DNA of 64,000 bases. Source: Paucibacter sp. Y2R2-4. GTDB taxonomy: Bacteria > Pseudomonadota > Gammaproteobacteria > Burkholderiales > Burkholderiaceae_C. Position numbers and translations under genes: made by a program. Of this stretch, positions 63,343 to 64,000 are shown in pieces; position 1 is the first letter of the stretch, and each line of letters opens with the position of its first letter. The stretch spans positions 372,001 to 436,000 of the forward strand of contig NZ_JAJIRO010000004.1 of NCBI RefSeq assembly GCF_025717535.1, read 5' to 3'. The notes under the pieces are model-generated. The model had not been told where the DNA came from. It was given only the letters and a program-made list of their open reading frames with translations, and made no database searches.

Positions 63343-64000
63343 TTAGCTGCCGATGATGCCGCCGTCGTCTTTGGTGATCACGACCACGCTTGAGCGCGGG
63401 CGACCAAAAGGCAAGGAAGTGACGCCATCGGACTCCACGCCCCACTGATTGGCGGGCCACTTGGAGATCTTCTCGGGGTTGGAGGCAGGCGAGCCTTCGC
63501 CCGGGTGCTGCACACCCACCCACATCGTCTTACCGTCCGGGCTCATGGCGATGCCGGTGACTTCGCAACCATTCGGCGAGGTCAGGAAGCGGCGCGCCAT
63601 GCCGGTGTTGGGGTCGGCACAGACCATGCAGTTGGCGCCGAGGTTCTTCCAGTCACCGGACGCATCACCGATCTGGTCGGTCTGCACCCAGAGGCGGCCA
63701 AAGTGGTCGAACCACAGGCCGTCCGGTGCACCGAAGTCGGCGCTGCCGAAGGGGTCGGCCACGATATTGCCCTTGTAGTTATTGGTGGGCTTGGGTGCCT
63801 TGGTGGTCTTGGTGTCACCGGCTTGCAGGAACAAGTTCCAAGTGAAGCTGGTGGCCTTGACGGTGTCGGCATCTTCTTGCCAACGGATGATGTGGCCGTA
63901 GATATTGTCTTCGCGCGGGTTGGCTGCGTCGACCGGCGGGCGGGCCGAACCCGCGGCGGTGGAACCATCCGCCTTGTTGGACGAGGGCGCGTTGGTACCG
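63343..64000 (-). CDS. PhoX-family (DUF839) protein, C-terminal part only
   Basis: About 219 residues, cut by the right edge. PhoX-type secreted alkaline phosphatases bind calcium and iron. Visible are GAPDGLWFDHFGRLWVQTDQ, NGCEVTGIAMSPDGKTMWVG, QHPGEG and the terminal VVVITKDDGGIIGS, all common in this family. The frame is open to position 64000, so the N-terminus and signal sequence lie outside. It is upstream of the PEP-CTERM gene on the same strand, 89 bases away. Confidence 0.9.
   Translation of the reverse strand, partial: GTNAPSSNKADGSTAAGSARPPVDAANPREDNIYGHIIRWQEDADTVKATSFTWNLFLQAGDTKTTKAPKPTNNYKGNIVADPFGSADFGAPDGLWFDHFGRLWVQTDQIGDASGDWKNLGANCMVCADPNTGMARRFLTSPNGCEVTGIAMSPDGKTMWVGVQHPGEGSPASNPEKISKWPANQWGVESDGVTSLPFGRPRSSVVVITKDDGGIIGS

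Overview
The window is GC-rich with tightly packed, often overlapping genes. Its content (two PEP-CTERM proteins, several LysR regulators, an SSB ending in DDDIPF, a large TonB-dependent receptor, a PNGase F-like enzyme) fits a free-living betaproteobacterium of the Burkholderiales, probably near Roseateles/Paucibacter/Mitsuaria. That placement is inference; no rRNA, tRNA, IS element, phage gene or CRISPR array was seen.

Layout. 1-20942 is mostly metabolic and housekeeping: a cut-off aldo/keto reductase, PhzF and its divergent LysR gene, an OmpA-type envelope protein, phosphatidylserine decarboxylase, a DUF2087 protein, a three-domain cysteine desulfurase fusion coupled to tRNA hydroxylase TrhO, an M13 peptidase, a DTW-domain tRNA modifier, a PEP-CTERM protein, two oxidoreductases, a LysR gene, a fused 5-oxoprolinase and another LysR gene. 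21187-26006 holds a ClpP-fold periplasmic protein and a metal-uptake operon (small His/Cys protein, outer-membrane protein, ZnuA-like binding protein, ZnuB-like permease) with no ATPase gene in view.

26018-35583 is accessory in character. On the minus strand are a methyltransferase, a DUF4062 protein, a deoxyribosyltransferase-like/TPR-S/SLOG-like protein and a patatin-like phospholipase, which look like parts of a nucleotide-signalling or conflict system. Facing away is an envelope operon: CHASE2 membrane protein, small secreted protein and M48 lipoprotein protease.

35659-58914 is the most striking region, an apparent high-mannose N-glycan utilisation locus. A TonB-dependent receptor, tryptophan-halogenase-like flavoprotein, GH2 beta-mannosidase, GH31 glucosidase, PNGase F-like amidase, LacI regulator, AGE-family isomerase, PfkB sugar kinase, GH47 and GH92 alpha-mannosidases and a FucP-type transporter all run on the minus strand; a ROK kinase and CutC run divergently. 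Five copies of a GTTTAnTAAAC-type palindrome sit in just two intergenic regions (before lacI, and between the receptor and the kinase), implying one LacI-controlled regulon. The proposed flow is: uptake or surface capture by the receptor, deglycosylation and trimming by exported enzymes, mannose import, isomerisation to fructose, and phosphorylation.

58991-64000 contains ssb, a LytS/LytTR two-component operon with a GIN-domain protein, a second PEP-CTERM protein and the C-terminal part of a PhoX-family protein cut by the right edge.
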